The notes beneath the pieces are model-generated. The model was not told where the DNA came from. It made no database searches and saw only the letters and a program-made list of their open reading frames with translations. Made by a program: the position numbers and the translations under genes. From the NCBI GenBank assembly GCA_030066215.1, contig JASJCA010000006.1, positions 1 to 50,992 of the forward strand: DNA of 50,992 nucleotides, read 5' to 3'. Position 1 is the first letter of the stretch, and every line of letters begins with the position of its first letter. This document shows positions 1-9,345 of this stretch, piece by piece. The stretch is from Rhodobacter sp. (GTDB lineage: Bacteria; Pseudomonadota; Alphaproteobacteria; Rhodobacterales; Rhodobacteraceae).

Positions 1-671
1 GCGAAGGCGGCGGGGTCGGTGCGCAGCGTCGGACCCACCGCCGACATCAGCCCGATAACGATCACGGCAAGCGTCAGCGCGGCGAGACCGTCGAGCGCCT
101 GCACCGTTTCTGCGCTCGGGTCCGGGAACGCGGCGCGGCGCAGGGCGAAGGCGGCGGCCGTGGCGGCCGCGATGACGGCGGTCAGGCGCAAGGCGGTGGC
201 GACGGTGCCGCCGAAGTCGCCCAGGCCCGGCAGCAGCCAAAACACCGGCAGGATCGTCAGCGGCAAAAGCGCGGTGCCGAGGATCAACAGGCGCATCGCC
301 GGGGCGGGGTCGTGACCCAGCATCGCGGTGAAGGCCGGGCTTCCGGAAATCGACGGCGCGGCCATGGCCAGGACCAGTGCGAGGCCGGCGGCGCCGTGCT
401 GCCAGCCGGCGAGTGCGAGCGCGGCGATCAGGACCAGCGGAACGCCGAGTTGCAGGGCGAGCGCGACCTTGAGCGCGCCTTGCGTCTCGCGCAGGGAGCC
501 CACGGCCGCCCGCAAGCCGATGCGCAGCGCCGAAAGAAACACCAGAAGGGCAACCATCGCGGGCAGCGCGGGCTTCATCGCCTGCGCCAGCCCGGGCAGG
601 CCGAAACCGCCGACCAAGCCCAGGACCAACAGCAGGCGCCCGTGCCGGGCGGCAAGGCGGAGAAGCCGCAT
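1..671 (-). CDS. Membrane transporter, bile acid:sodium symporter-like (C-terminus cut by window edge)
   Basis: This open frame starts at ATG 671 and runs off the left edge without a stop, so about 223 residues are visible. It begins MRLLRLAARHGRLLLVLGLV and is almost entirely hydrophobic, with roughly six or seven predicted membrane segments. An early stretch (PALPAMVALLVFLSALRIGL, about residues 33-52) resembles the first helices of BASS/arsenite-type ten-helix carriers, which is the basis of the call. The missing part should hold the remaining helices. It lies downstream of dctM in the same orientation, separated by about 90 bp that contain three strong hairpins, so it may be transcribed separately from the TRAP operon. 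The substrate cannot be told. It could also belong to another small-solute carrier family. Confidence 0.6.
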   Translation of the reverse strand, partial: MRLLRLAARHGRLLLVLGLVGGFGLPGLAQAMKPALPAMVALLVFLSALRIGLRAAVGSLRETQGALKVALALQLGVPLVLIAALALAGWQHGAAGLALVLAMAAPSISGSPAFTAMLGHDPAPAMRLLILGTALLPLTILPVFWLLPGLGDFGGTVATALRLTAVIAAATAAAFALRRAAFPDPSAETVQALDGLAALTLAVIVIGLMSAVGPTLRTDPAAF

Positions 672-683
672 TCAGCCGGCGGT

Positions 684-756
684 CCAGACTTTCGCGAAAG
701 TCTGGCGACAAAACCTCGTCGAGGTTTTGCGCGGCAAAGTCTCGGCGAAACTTTGC
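684..756. repeat. Three consecutive palindromic hairpins (intergenic repeat / terminator cluster)
   Basis: Three inverted repeats stand back to back. Positions 684-705 form a perfect 22-bp palindrome centred on TTTCGCGAAA. Positions 709-729 have 10-bp arms (CAAAACCTCG / CGAGGTTTTG) around one base. Positions 734-756 have arms GCAAAGT / ACTTTGC with a partly paired interior. They fill nearly the whole gap between the dctM stop and the next gene start. No clear U-tract follows, so they may be a dispersed repeat, a processing site, or a terminator cluster ending the TRAP operon. Confidence 0.6.
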
Positions 757-761
757 ACCCG

Positions 762-2075
762 CTAGCCGCCCGGGCCTTTTCGGATGTTGTCGGGCAGCCA
801 GGTGGCGATCTCGGGGAAGGCGATCAGCACGAAGACCATCAGCACCATGATCAGGAACATCGGGAAACCGGCGCGCGCGATGAACCCCATCTCGTGATGG
901 GTCATGCCCTGCAAGACGAAGAGGTTGAAGCCGATCGGCGGGGTGATCTGCGCCATCTCGACCACCACCACGATGAAGATGCCGAACCAAATGAGGTCGA
1001 TCCCGGCCTCGCGCACCATCGGCTCGACCACCGCCATGGTCAGCACCACCGACGATATGCCGTCGAGGAACATGCCCAGGATGATGTAGAAGACCAGAAG
1101 CACCATCAAGAGCTCGAACCGCGTCAGCTCCATCTGCGCGATGCCGTCGGCCAGGGCGCGGGGCAGGCCGGTGAAGCCCATCGACAGCGACAGGAACGCG
1201 GCCCCGGCGAGGATCATCGCGATCATAGCGCTGGTGCGGGTGGCGCCCATCAGCGATTCGGTGAAGGTCTTCCAGGTCAGCGAGCCCTGGCTGGCGGCCA
1301 GGATCAACCCGCCGATCACGCCGAAGGCGGCGGCCTCGGTCGCGGTGGCATAGCCCAGATACATCGACCCGATGACGACCATGATCAGCAGGATCACCGG
1401 GATCAGAAAGCGGGAATTGGCGACCCGCTCGGCGAAGGTCATCGCCGGCTCGGCCTTGGGGTTCCAACTCCGAGACACCTTGGACATGATCGCAACATAG
1501 GCCATGAACATCGAGGCCAGTACCAGGCCCGGCAGGATGCCCGCGAAGAACAGCTTCGAGATCGATTCGTTGATCGTGACGCCGTAGACGATCAGCGTCA
1601 GCGAGGGCGGGATCATCAGGCCCAGCGTGGCGGCGCCGGCGAGCGTGCCGATGATCATCGGCTCGGGGTATTCGCGTTTGCGCAGCTCGGGGATCGACAT
1701 CTTGCCGACGGTGGTCAGCGTCGCCGCCGACGAGCCCGAGACGGCGGCGAAGACCGTGCAGCCGACGATGTTGGTGTGCACCAGCCCTCCCGGCAGCCCG
1801 GCCATCCAGGGGCTCAGGCCCTTGAACATGTCTTCGCTGAGCCGCGTGCGATAGAGGATCTCGCCCATCCAGATGAACAAGGGCAGCGCGGTCAGGGTCC
1901 AGGACGACGAGGCCGACCAGACCGTCGTCAGCATCACGTCGCCCACGGGCCGGGTGGTAAACAGCTCCATCCCGACCCAAGCCACGCCCATCAGGGCCAG
2001 GCCGACCCAGACGCCGGTGCCCAGCAGCAGGAACAGCACGAAGAGGAATAGGACGATGATCGAGAGGTCTTCCAT
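762..2075 (-). CDS. dctM: TRAP transporter large permease subunit (DctM)
   Basis: The 437-residue protein is the large membrane subunit of a tripartite ATP-independent periplasmic transporter. It has about twelve hydrophobic segments from residue 6 to the C-terminus, the usual family length, and the conserved small-residue loop VFAAVSGSSAAT near residue 110, followed by GTLAGAATLGLMIPPSLTLI, typical of DctM. In this family the subunit forms the Na+- or H+-driven channel that accepts substrate from the binding protein. It is the last gene of the dctP-dctQ-dctM set; only 4 bp separate it from dctQ, which suggests translational coupling. Substrate is unknown from sequence. The adjacent FAD oxidase and enolase-superfamily enzyme suggest an amino acid or modified amino acid. 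Confidence 0.95.
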   Translation of the reverse strand: MEDLSIIVLFLFVLFLLLGTGVWVGLALMGVAWVGMELFTTRPVGDVMLTTVWSASSSWTLTALPLFIWMGEILYRTRLSEDMFKGLSPWMAGLPGGLVHTNIVGCTVFAAVSGSSAATLTTVGKMSIPELRKREYPEPMIIGTLAGAATLGLMIPPSLTLIVYGVTINESISKLFFAGILPGLVLASMFMAYVAIMSKVSRSWNPKAEPAMTFAERVANSRFLIPVILLIMVVIGSMYLGYATATEAAAFGVIGGLILAASQGSLTWKTFTESLMGATRTSAMIAMILAGAAFLSLSMGFTGLPRALADGIAQMELTRFELLMVLLVFYIILGMFLDGISSVVLTMAVVEPMVREAGIDLIWFGIFIVVVVEMAQITPPIGFNLFVLQGMTHHEMGFIARAGFPMFLIMVLMVFVLIAFPEIATWLPDNIRKGPGG

Positions 2076-2079
2076 CGCC

Positions 2080-2613
2080 CTACTCCCCGAAGCTCTGATC
2101 GACCAGATCGCGCTTGATCCGGTGTTTTCCGTCGAACAGAAGGTGCACCAGGTGGTCCGTCAGCGCGACCGCCATGATGACGGCGCCGCCCAGCATGAAC
2201 GACTGCGGGATCCACAAGGGCGTGCGATCCTGTCCCTGGCTTATGTCGTTGATCATGATCGAAAAATTCACGAACCGCCAGCCGTAGTAGACGAAGTACC
2301 ACATCACCGCCGCGCCGATGGCGAAGCACCAGACGTCGATCCAGCGGGCGACCGCGCGGGGCACCGCGTTCAGCACGATCGACACCCGGATATGGCTGCC
2401 GCGATTGAGCGCGTTGGCGAAGGCCAGAAACGACGCGGCGGCCATGAAATAGCCGGCATATTCCGGGATCCCCGGCGCCACCTCGCCGGTCCAGCGGGCG
2501 AGCATCTGCAGGACGATCAGCGCAAGGATCGCGATCAGGCAGAGCGCGGCGAGGATGCCGGCGAGCAAGTAGATGAAGTCCAAAACGGACCGAAGTCCCT
2601 TCAGCGCGCCCAT
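2080..2613 (-). CDS. dctQ: TRAP transporter small permease subunit (DctQ)
   Basis: This 177-residue protein has four hydrophobic segments, at about residues 13-36, 50-65, 92-112 and 138-158, the layout of the DctQ small membrane subunit. The segment RGSHIRVSIVLNAVP between helices two and three matches the family pattern (NRGxHIRVxxl). In the family, DctQ binds the large permease and helps couple the periplasmic binding protein to it. It sits between dctP (69 bp upstream) and dctM (4 bp downstream) in one minus-strand transcription unit. Nothing unusual is seen. Confidence 0.93.
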   Translation of the reverse strand: MGALKGLRSVLDFIYLLAGILAALCLIAILALIVLQMLARWTGEVAPGIPEYAGYFMAAASFLAFANALNRGSHIRVSIVLNAVPRAVARWIDVWCFAIGAAVMWYFVYYGWRFVNFSIMINDISQGQDRTPLWIPQSFMLGGAVIMAVALTDHLVHLLFDGKHRIKRDLVDQSFGE

Positions 2614-2682
2614 GCCGTCCCCCGTTCGATTGGTCTTGATTGGGCGGCGGGCGGCCGCGTCAGACCGCCCGCACCATTGGCG

Positions 2683-3672
2683 TTATTGCATCGCCTTGAA
2701 GGCGTCGACGATGGCGGCACCCTCTTCGCCTGCGGCCTCGAGCCACTCGGCGGTCATGGTCTCGCCGATTTCTTTCAGCTCGCCGACCATCTGTTCAGAC
2801 GCCGGCCCAACGGTCATGCCACCGTCGCGCAGACCCTGAAGGGTGAAGCCGGTGTACTCCTTCGAGCGCCAGAAGCCGGTGTATTCGGCAAGCTCGGCGC
2901 AGCCGCGGATGATGGACTTGTTCTCGTCCGAGACTCCGTCCCAAACGCCCGAGTTCACCATCACGTAGTTGCGCGGCAGCCAGGCATCGACCTCGTAGAA
3001 ATAGTTCAGCGATTCCCAGACCTTGCGGTCATAGCCGGTGGACCCCGACGAGACCATCGAATCGGCCACGCCGGTCGCAAAGGCCTGGCTGATTTCGGCG
3101 GCCTCGATGGTCACCGGCAGCATGCCGGTCAGCTCGGCGAGACGCGAGGTCGCGTTGTTGTAGCTGCGGAACTTGATGCCTTCCATATCGGCGACCGAGT
3201 TCACCTCGTTCTTGAAGTAAAGCCCCTGCGGCGGCCACGGCACGGCGTAGAGCAGCGTCAGGTTCTGGCTTGCCAGCAGATCGGTGATTGGGCCCTTGGC
3301 GGCCTCCCACAGCTTCACGCTGTCGTCGAACGAGGTCGCCAGGAACGGGATCGAATCGAAGCCGAAGAGCGCGTTTTCGTTCTGGTGGCCGCTGAGCAGC
3401 CGCTCGCCGATCGGCACCTGGCCGGTCTGGATCGCGCGCTTGATCTGCGCACCGGGGAACAGGCTGCCCGAGGGGTGCGTGACGATCTCGATGGCGCCGC
3501 CGGTGCCGGTGGTCACGCATTTGGCGAACTCGGCGCCCACGGCGGAGTGGAAGTTGGTGGCCGAATAGGCCATCGGCATGTCCCATTTCTCGGAATGGCC
3601 GCCGGCCGGCGCGCTGGTCGCCGCCGCCGCGGTGATCGCGGTCGCGGCCAAGAGCTTGGTGAGTGTCGTCAT
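2683..3672 (-). CDS. dctP: TRAP transporter substrate-binding protein (DctP family)
   Basis: The protein has 329 residues from ATG 3672, chosen because GGGAGG lies just upstream and a signal peptide follows at once (MTTLTKLLAATAITAAAATS, cleavage near residue 23). An upstream in-frame start would put 14 charged residues before the signal and is rejected. The mature part fits the DctP periplasmic binding fold. The stretch GIKFRSYNNATSRLAELTG carries the conserved arginine (about R169) that in this family usually pairs with a carboxylate of the ligand, so an organic or amino acid is expected. It lies between the FAD oxidase gene (47 bp upstream) and dctQ in the same operon. Confidence 0.93.
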   Translation of the reverse strand: MTTLTKLLAATAITAAAATSAPAGGHSEKWDMPMAYSATNFHSAVGAEFAKCVTTGTGGAIEIVTHPSGSLFPGAQIKRAIQTGQVPIGERLLSGHQNENALFGFDSIPFLATSFDDSVKLWEAAKGPITDLLASQNLTLLYAVPWPPQGLYFKNEVNSVADMEGIKFRSYNNATSRLAELTGMLPVTIEAAEISQAFATGVADSMVSSGSTGYDRKVWESLNYFYEVDAWLPRNYVMVNSGVWDGVSDENKSIIRGCAELAEYTGFWRSKEYTGFTLQGLRDGGMTVGPASEQMVGELKEIGETMTAEWLEAAGEEGAAIVDAFKAMQ

Positions 3673-3719
3673 GGTTTTCCTCCCGGTTGGTTTATCACTT
3701 TCGCCGCCAAACACGCGGC

Positions 3720-4964
3720 CTACCCGGCGAACCGTGCCGGAGAATGGGCGCTCAGGTCAACATTCGGTTGCCGTCCGGCGATGAGTTGCGCCAGGAGACG
3801 GCCGGTTTTCGGCCCTCCCGTCAGCCCGACATGGTCGTGGCCGAAACCAAGATAGGCGCCCTCGATTCCCGGCGCCGCGCCGATCAGCGGGATCGAGTCG
3901 GCAACCGACGGGCGGTGGCCCATCCACTCCACCGTCTTCTTCCACGAAATTCCCGGGATCGCAGCGCGGATGTTCTTTTCCAAAAGCCGGAACGGCGCCC
4001 GGCTCGGCGGCGCGTCGAGCCCGCCGAATTCGACGATCCCCGCCAGCCGCAGCCGCCCCTCCATCGGCGTGGCGACGAACTTGCCCGAGGCGACCATGAC
4101 CGGCGACCGCGGCATCACCGAGGGCTCCCACAACTCCAAGTGATAACCGCGCTCGGATTCGAGCGGCACGTCGATCCCGAGCGTCTTCGCCAGCGGCCCC
4201 GACCAGACGCCCGTTGCCAGAACCACAGCGTCGCAGGCGATCGTCTCGCCGCCGGCGCGGACCCCAGTGACGCGGCCGTCCACCCGCATCACATCCGTCA
4301 CGTCGGCCTTCAGCACGCGCGCCCCATTCGCCTCGGCCTCGGCGGCGAGGTCCTTGACGTACAACCCCGGGTCGCTGATTCTCCCGTGGTTTTTCAGCCG
4401 CGCCGCACATTTCAGCGCTGGACCGAAGGCGGGATCATAGGTCTTGAAGTTATCGCCCTCGAGCACGTCCCAGTCGAACCCGTTCTCCTTGCGCACCGAC
4501 CAGCCGAACGCGTCATTCTCGAAATGCGCGCGGTCGTTGTAGACGAAGAGGTAATCCGACGGCACGACCCATTTCTCGGCCCGGGTCCCGGCCGCGAGCG
4601 CCTGGTGGTCGGCGAGGCTGTCGCCGATGATCGGCATCAGCGCGGCGGCCCGGTGCCGGACCGAGTCGGCATTGGCATGGCGCAGGTAGCGGATCAGCCA
4701 CGGCGCAAGCTTCGGCAGGTAGCCCCATTTCAAGAACAGCGGCTGGTCCGGCGAAAACAACATCTTCGGCGCCTTGCGCATAAGCCCCGGCACCGTCACC
4801 GGCACGATCGAGCACGAGGCCAGCACCCCACCATTGCCGTGGCTCGTCCCCTCGCCCGGCTCCAACCGGTCGATGAGCGTCACGTCATGCCCGTCGCGCT
4901 GCAGCCACAGCGCGGTGGAGACACCGACGATCCCGGCCCCGACGATGACGACCGACTTGCTCAT
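3720..4964 (-). CDS. FAD-dependent oxidoreductase, D-amino-acid dehydrogenase (DadA)-like
   Basis: This 414-residue flavoprotein starts with the dinucleotide-binding motif [18 protein letters not shown] (GxGxxG at residues 9-14). Its closing FAD segment, [20 protein letters not shown], lies near the C-terminus, as in the DAO/DadA family. The length matches DadA (about 410-430). Family members oxidise D-amino acids or secondary amines to imino or keto acids and pass electrons to the respiratory chain. The start overlaps the stop of the upstream enolase-superfamily gene by 4 bp (ATGA), so the two are coupled. The likely job is oxidation of the isomer made by that neighbour. Sarcosine or hydroxyproline-type substrates are also possible. 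Confidence 0.88.
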   Translation of the reverse strand: MSKSVVIVGAGIVGVSTALWLQRDGHDVTLIDRLEPGEGTSHGNGGVLASCSIVPVTVPGLMRKAPKMLFSPDQPLFLKWGYLPKLAPWLIRYLRHANADSVRHRAAALMPIIGDSLADHQALAAGTRAEKWVVPSDYLFVYNDRAHFENDAFGWSVRKENGFDWDVLEGDNFKTYDPAFGPALKCAARLKNHGRISDPGLYVKDLAAEAEANGARVLKADVTDVMRVDGRVTGVRAGGETIACDAVVLATGVWSGPLAKTLGIDVPLESERGYHLELWEPSVMPRSPVMVASGKFVATPMEGRLRLAGIVEFGGLDAPPSRAPFRLLEKNIRAAIPGISWKKTVEWMGHRPSVADSIPLIGAAPGIEGAYLGFGHDHVGLTGGPKTGRLLAQLIAGRQPNVDLSAHSPARFAG

Positions 4965-6082
4965 GCGGCATTCGCAAGATGCTGCAGCTTGTCGAAGTCG
5001 GGCCGGATCCCCAGCCCCGGCCCGTCCGGCACGGTCACTTTGCCGCCCTGGCTGGGGAACGGCGCCTCCAGGATGTCCTCGGCCAAATAGTATTGCGCCT
5101 GATAGAACTCACAGCCAAGCGTGATTTCGGGCGTCGCGGCGATCATGTGTGCGCCGGCCAGATGCGCCAGCCCGCTCTCGAACATGTCTCCGCCATAGGC
5201 GGTCATGCCAGCCGCCGCGGCCATCTGTGCGACCGCACGGGCGCGCCCCATCCCGCCCGCCTTCATAATCTTCACCGACACCCCGTCGGCGATGCCCTCG
5301 GTGACGGCCCGGGTCATGTCCTCGGGGCCGAAGACGCTTTCGTCGGCCAATAGCGGCACCTGGATCGCCGACCGGATCTCGCGCATCAGCCCGAAATGAT
5401 GCGACCGCACGGGTTGCTCGATGAATGCAGGGCTGAATGCGGCGATGTCGCGGACCCGCGCAAGGGCGTCGCCGGGCTCGAGCCCCTGGTTGAAATCGAC
5501 CCGGACCTCGAAGTCAGGGAAGTCGCGCGCGATGCGCTCCAGCCGGAGGATGTCGAAGGCGTGGCCTGCAAATCCGGTCTTGAGCTTGATCAGCCGCACG
5601 CCGTCGTCGCGGATCCGGCGCAAGAGGTCGATATCGGCGTCGAAGTCCGGGTTGGCGATCGACACAGACAGTGGAATCGTATCGCGGCACTTGCCGCCCA
5701 AAAGCGCCCAGACTGGCAGCCCCGCGATCCGCCCGGTCAGGTCCAAAAGCGCGGTCTCCAGCGCTGCCTTGGCCTCGGTGCAATGGGCGACGGCGCGGGC
5801 CGCATCGGCCAGGATCGCGGCCCGGTCGCCGACCCGCCGCCCGACGACGTGCGGCCGGATATAGCGGTCGAGCGCGGCGTAAGACGCCTCGGGTGACCCG
5901 GTGAAGACCGCCCAGGGCGCGGCCTCGCCCCATCCGTTTTGCCCGCCCTCGGCGGTCAGGCGCAGGACGACGATTTCGCAGGTGCCTTCGACCGCGCCGA
6001 TGCCGTGGTCGCGGCGCGAGACCACCGGCAGCGCCAGGTGCCACAGGTCGTAGCCGATGATGGTCTGGTCCAGGTCGCTCAC
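4961..6082 (-). CDS. Enolase-superfamily enzyme, mandelate racemase / muconate lactonizing enzyme type
   Basis: The GTG at 6082 is taken as the start because GGAGG lies five bases upstream and the first residues ([18 protein letters not shown]) begin the capping domain. This gives 373 residues; an ATG 69 bp upstream lacks a site. The (beta/alpha)7-beta barrel shows the MLE-subgroup residues: the KLK pair (K166, K168), metal ligands in RVDFNQ (D196), IEQP (E222) and ADES (D247), and the opposite lysine K271 in [11 protein letters not shown] lysine on each face is the pattern of epimerases, cycloisomerases and some dehydratases. Beside a DadA-like oxidase and TRAP transporter, an amino-acid-derivative epimerase (as in the hydroxyproline-betaine epimerase family) or a hydroxyproline dehydratase is plausible. 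The exact reaction is unresolved. Confidence 0.88.
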   Translation of the reverse strand: MSDLDQTIIGYDLWHLALPVVSRRDHGIGAVEGTCEIVVLRLTAEGGQNGWGEAAPWAVFTGSPEASYAALDRYIRPHVVGRRVGDRAAILADAARAVAHCTEAKAALETALLDLTGRIAGLPVWALLGGKCRDTIPLSVSIANPDFDADIDLLRRIRDDGVRLIKLKTGFAGHAFDILRLERIARDFPDFEVRVDFNQGLEPGDALARVRDIAAFSPAFIEQPVRSHHFGLMREIRSAIQVPLLADESVFGPEDMTRAVTEGIADGVSVKIMKAGGMGRARAVAQMAAAAGMTAYGGDMFESGLAHLAGAHMIAATPEITLGCEFYQAQYYLAEDILEAPFPSQGGKVTVPDGPGLGIRPDFDKLQHLANAA

Positions 6083-6138
6083 GGTGCCCTCCGAGGTGGA
6101 GTTTGCCGGACCCACGCCCGCCGGTTCAAGCCCCGCGC

Positions 6139-7839
6139 TCAGGCGACCCATTCCGACACCGGCGCGGCGGCCTCGTGCAGGGGCTGGCTGATGACGTCGA
6201 CGAGGCTCGGCCCCTCATGCGCCAGCGCCTGACGGAGGACCGGGATCAGGTCGGCCGGGTCCTCGACCGTCCAGGCCTTCACGCCGAAGGCCCGCGCCAC
6301 CGCGGCATGGTCGGTGCGGCCGAAATCGACATTGTAGAACCGCTGGCCGAAGCCGGCGTTCTGTCCCGCCTTGATCCAGCCGAAGGTGGCGTTGGAGAAC
6401 ACGATCGCGGTGATCGGCAGGTCGTAGCGCACCAGCGTCTCGAACTCGCCGCAGCAAAAGCCGAACGACCCGTCGCCCATCACGCTGAGGACCTGCGCGT
6501 CGGGCCGGCCCACCTGCGCCCCGATCGCCGCCGCCAGCGAAAAACCCAGGGCGCCGTGCGCCCGGTTGGTGATGAACCGCCGGCCGGCGCACGACCAGCG
6601 GTAATGCGCGCTGAAATAGGGGCACGGCGTGCCCGGATCGGCGCAGATCACCGCGTCGTCGTCCAGAACCTGTTGCAACGCCGCCATCACCGCCTCGGGC
6701 CGGATCGGGCGGTCCTGGGCTGCGGCGAGGGGCCGGAAGGCCGCCCCTTTCGCGGCCCAGGCGGCTTGGGCGCGCTCGGCGCCTCCTTGGGACCGCAGAT
6801 CGTCGCGCCGGCGCAGCTCGGCCAGCAGCGCCTGCAGCGCCAGCTTCGCGTCGGCGCAGAGTGCCACGTCGGTGGGGTAATTCGCGCCGATCGCCATCGG
6901 GTCGCTGTCGATATGGATCACTGTCGTGCCGGGCGCGGGCGACCGCCAGCGCTCGGTCGTGACCGATCCCGCGCGACAGCCGATGAAGATCACCACGTCG
7001 GCCTCGTCCACCACCGCGCGCGTCGCCGGCACCCCACCGTTCGAGCCGACGACGCCGACGGCCTGCGGGTGCGTCTCGGCGATGGCGCCCTGGCCGGAGA
7101 CGGTGGTCGCGACCGGCAGATCGAGCGCTTCGGCCAGGGCCGCCAGCTCGGCTTCGGCACCGGCCAGGACGGGCCCACCACCGCAGATCGCCACTGCGCG
7201 GCGCGCGCCCTCGAGCACGTCGACCGCGTCTTTCACGGCTTGCGGATCCGGTGCGGCGCGCTCGGCCGGGTACGCCCGGTGCCGCGGGTCGGCCCAGATC
7301 TCGGCCGCCTCGACCGGCGCTTTCTGGGTGTCGAAGGGAAGGGCCAGGTGCACCGCCCCCGGGCGGCCGGTGGTCATCGCCCGGAACGCCTGCCGCACTT
7401 CCGCGGGCAGCCGCTGGGCGGCATTCAGCGAGGCGTTCCACTTGGTCAGGGGCGCCATCAGCGCCACCTGGTCGAGTTCTGTCAGCGGATACTTCCCGCG
7501 CGAGGTCGTCGCCACGTCGGTCGTGATCGCCAGCACCGGCACCGACGAATCGTTGGCCTCGACCAGCCCCGGCAGGATATAGGTCGCCCCGCCGCCCGAC
7601 GGCCCCTCGCAGACCCCCGGCTTGCCGGTCACCCTGGCATAGGCGTCGGCCATGTAGGCAGCGTGGCGTTCGTCGCGGGTCAGGAAGTGGTTGATGCCGT
7701 GGTCGAGCCGGGCGAGCGCGTCGTAGAACGGCAGCGTGGTGTCGCCGCAGAGCCCGAACATATGCGTGACGCCGTAAGCCTCCAGCAGACGCACCATCGC
7801 CTCGGCGCCGGTCATCTGGTTGCTCCGGGCTGTGTCCAT
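6139..7839 (-). CDS. Thiamine pyrophosphate-dependent enzyme, acetolactate synthase large subunit-like
   Basis: The 566-residue enzyme starts at ATG 7839 with AAGGA six bases upstream. It has the three-domain layout of the ALS/benzoylformate decarboxylase family: an N-terminal pyrimidine-binding domain with the activating glutamate in [16 protein letters not shown] (E57), a central domain (about 200-345), and a C-terminal diphosphate-binding domain with GDGS at 455-458 and the matching Asn at N483. These bind TPP and Mg2+. No small ALS subunit is nearby and the genes around it are catabolic, so it is more likely a 2-keto-acid decarboxylase or carboligase for the local pathway than biosynthetic ALS. 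It is the first gene of the minus-strand operon and faces gntR across a short divergent promoter region. Confidence 0.88.
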   Translation of the reverse strand: MDTARSNQMTGAEAMVRLLEAYGVTHMFGLCGDTTLPFYDALARLDHGINHFLTRDERHAAYMADAYARVTGKPGVCEGPSGGGATYILPGLVEANDSSVPVLAITTDVATTSRGKYPLTELDQVALMAPLTKWNASLNAAQRLPAEVRQAFRAMTTGRPGAVHLALPFDTQKAPVEAAEIWADPRHRAYPAERAAPDPQAVKDAVDVLEGARRAVAICGGGPVLAGAEAELAALAEALDLPVATTVSGQGAIAETHPQAVGVVGSNGGVPATRAVVDEADVVIFIGCRAGSVTTERWRSPAPGTTVIHIDSDPMAIGANYPTDVALCADAKLALQALLAELRRRDDLRSQGGAERAQAAWAAKGAAFRPLAAAQDRPIRPEAVMAALQQVLDDDAVICADPGTPCPYFSAHYRWSCAGRRFITNRAHGALGFSLAAAIGAQVGRPDAQVLSVMGDGSFGFCCGEFETLVRYDLPITAIVFSNATFGWIKAGQNAGFGQRFYNVDFGRTDHAAVARAFGVKAWTVEDPADLIPVLRQALAHEGPSLVDVISQPLHEAAAPVSEWVA

Positions 7840-7856
7840 CCCGCGTCCTTGTGGGC

Positions 7857-7874
7857 AAATGTGTATACAGACTT
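7857..7874. promoter_or_regulatory. Putative GntR operator centred on TGTATACA
   Basis: The perfect 8-bp palindrome TGTATACA (7862-7869) sits inside the 18-bp imperfect inverted repeat AAATGTGTATACAGACTT. It lies in the 89-bp gap between the TPP-enzyme start (7839, minus) and the gntR start (7929, plus). FCD-type GntR proteins typically bind short GT-N(x)-AC palindromes of this kind, so it is probably the site through which the regulator controls both directions. Confidence 0.65.
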
Positions 7875-7928
7875 GCATTCTTTCGCCGAGTCGGGTTGGA
7901 TGTCAACCATCGAAAGCCGGGAGAGACA

Positions 7929-8624
7929 ATGAGCGAGGGACGGGTCGAGGATATCTATGCCCGGGTGAAGGCGCAGGTGGTGGGCTTCGGCATTCGCCCG
8001 GGCGAGCGCATCAACGAGGTAGTGCTGGCCCGCGACCTGGGCGTCAGCCGCACGCCTTTGCGCGAGGCGCTGAACCGGCTGGTGGCCGAGCGGCTGGTGG
8101 AGGTCCGCCCCGGCACCGGATTCTTCTGCCGCACGCTAGAGCCTCAGGCGGTTTTCGACCTCTACGAGTTGCGCCGGATCATTGAGGTCTCGGCGGTCAT
8201 GCTGGCCTGCCAGCGCGCCTCGGACGAGGCCTTGGCGGCCTTTGCCGAGGACACAATCGCCCATGGCCTCGACGTCACCGGGCTCAGCGTCGCCGAGGCA
8301 ACCGCGCGCGACGAGGCCTTTCATGTCGGCATCGCCGAGATGACGGGAAACACCGAACTCGCCGCCGAGTTACGGGCGATCAACGATCGCATCCGCTTTA
8401 TCCGCTGGGTGAATATGGCAGCGCGGGTCGCGGCCTCGAAGGACCAGCACCGGGCCATCCTGCAAGCGCTGCTCGACCGCGACGAAGACGGCGCCGGCGA
8501 TGCTATGGCCGACCACATCTCGCGCCGCAAGGACCAGGTCAGCGAGGCTGTGAAGGAAGGTATCTCGACCATTTACATAGGCGGGCCCGACGAGTTGATG
8601 GCGCGTGTGCCGGACGAGGTCTGA
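7929..8624 (+). CDS. GntR-family transcriptional regulator with FCD domain
   Basis: The 231-residue protein starts at ATG 7929 with GGGAGAGA upstream; an earlier ATG at 7851 would run through the operator region and is rejected. The N-terminal winged helix-turn-helix is clear (INEVVLARDLGVSRTPLREA, then LNRLVAERLVEVRPGTGFF, about residues 28-66). The C-terminal all-helical FCD ligand domain has the usual metal-type residues in DEAFHVGIAE and DQHRAIL. Such proteins usually repress divergent catabolic operons and release DNA when a carboxylate or sugar acid ligand binds. The next gene starts one base after its stop, so the two are co-transcribed. The probable target is the TGTATACA site at 7857-7874. 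Confidence 0.93.
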   Translation: MSEGRVEDIYARVKAQVVGFGIRPGERINEVVLARDLGVSRTPLREALNRLVAERLVEVRPGTGFFCRTLEPQAVFDLYELRRIIEVSAVMLACQRASDEALAAFAEDTIAHGLDVTGLSVAEATARDEAFHVGIAEMTGNTELAAELRAINDRIRFIRWVNMAARVAASKDQHRAILQALLDRDEDGAGDAMADHISRRKDQVSEAVKEGISTIYIGGPDELMARVPDEV

Positions 8625-8625
8625 A

Positions 8626-9345
8626 GTGAAGGCGCAGGGCGGCAAGGCAATCTATGGTGCGTCCGTCGGTATCCTGATGCTCGAGGCCCGGTTTCCCCGC
8701 ATCCCCGGCGACATGGGCAACGCGCTGACCTGGCCGTTCCCGGTGCTCTACAAGGTGGTGCGCGCGGCTTCACCAGAACGGGTGGTGCGGCGTCGCGCCG
8801 AGGGGCTGCTGCCGGCCTTCCTGGATGCCGCGCGCGACCTGGTGGCGGACGGTGCCGACGGGATCACCACGAACTGCGGGTTCCTGTCGCTCTACCAGGA
8901 CGACCTCGCCCAGGCGGTGGGCGTGCCGGTCGCGGCCTCGTCGCTGATGCAGGTGAGGCTGGTCGACGCGATCCTGCCGCCCGGCAAGCGTGCTGGGATC
9001 CTGACGATCTCGGGCAGCAGCTTGACGGCGGACCATCTGGTCAGGGCCGGGGTGCCCGCGGACACGCCCGTCGGCAGCACTGAAGAGGGGCGCGAATTCA
9101 CCCGAACGATCCTGGACGACGCGCCCGAGATGGACGTGGCCGCGGCACGGGCCGACAATGTCGAGGCCGCGCGTGCCCTGGCCACGGCGCATCCCGAAAT
9201 CGGCGCGCTGGTCCTGGAATGCACCAACATGATCCCCTACGCCGCCGACATCCGCGCGGCCACCGACCTGCCGGTCTTCACCATGGCGAGCTTCGTGGCG
9301 TGGTTTCAGTCCGGGCTGCGCCCGCCGGCTTATCCCGACGCCTGA
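8626..9345 (+). CDS. Aspartate/glutamate racemase family protein
   Basis: A GTG at 8626 is the likely start: it follows the gntR stop by one base and has GAGGT five bases upstream, giving 239 residues. Two cysteines sit in the places expected for cofactor-independent Asp/Glu/hydantoin racemases: C84 in TTNCGFLS and C199 in VLECTNMIPY. In the family each cysteine moves a proton on one face of the alpha carbon. The related arylmalonate decarboxylases and maleate isomerases share the fold, so racemisation is likely but not certain. Being co-transcribed with the regulator, and divergent from an oxidase and enolase-superfamily epimerase, it may interconvert stereoisomers of the imported compound. 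Its 3' end overlaps the convergent kinase gene by 16 bp. Confidence 0.85.
   Translation: MKAQGGKAIYGASVGILMLEARFPRIPGDMGNALTWPFPVLYKVVRAASPERVVRRRAEGLLPAFLDAARDLVADGADGITTNCGFLSLYQDDLAQAVGVPVAASSLMQVRLVDAILPPGKRAGILTISGSSLTADHLVRAGVPADTPVGSTEEGREFTRTILDDAPEMDVAAARADNVEAARALATAHPEIGALVLECTNMIPYAADIRAATDLPVFTMASFVAWFQSGLRPPAYPDA

Noticed and set aside
312..2051. 579-residue plus-strand frame opposite the TRAP permease
   Set aside because: Composition is Gln/His/Arg-rich with no domain; the minus strand holds dctM and a transporter gene.
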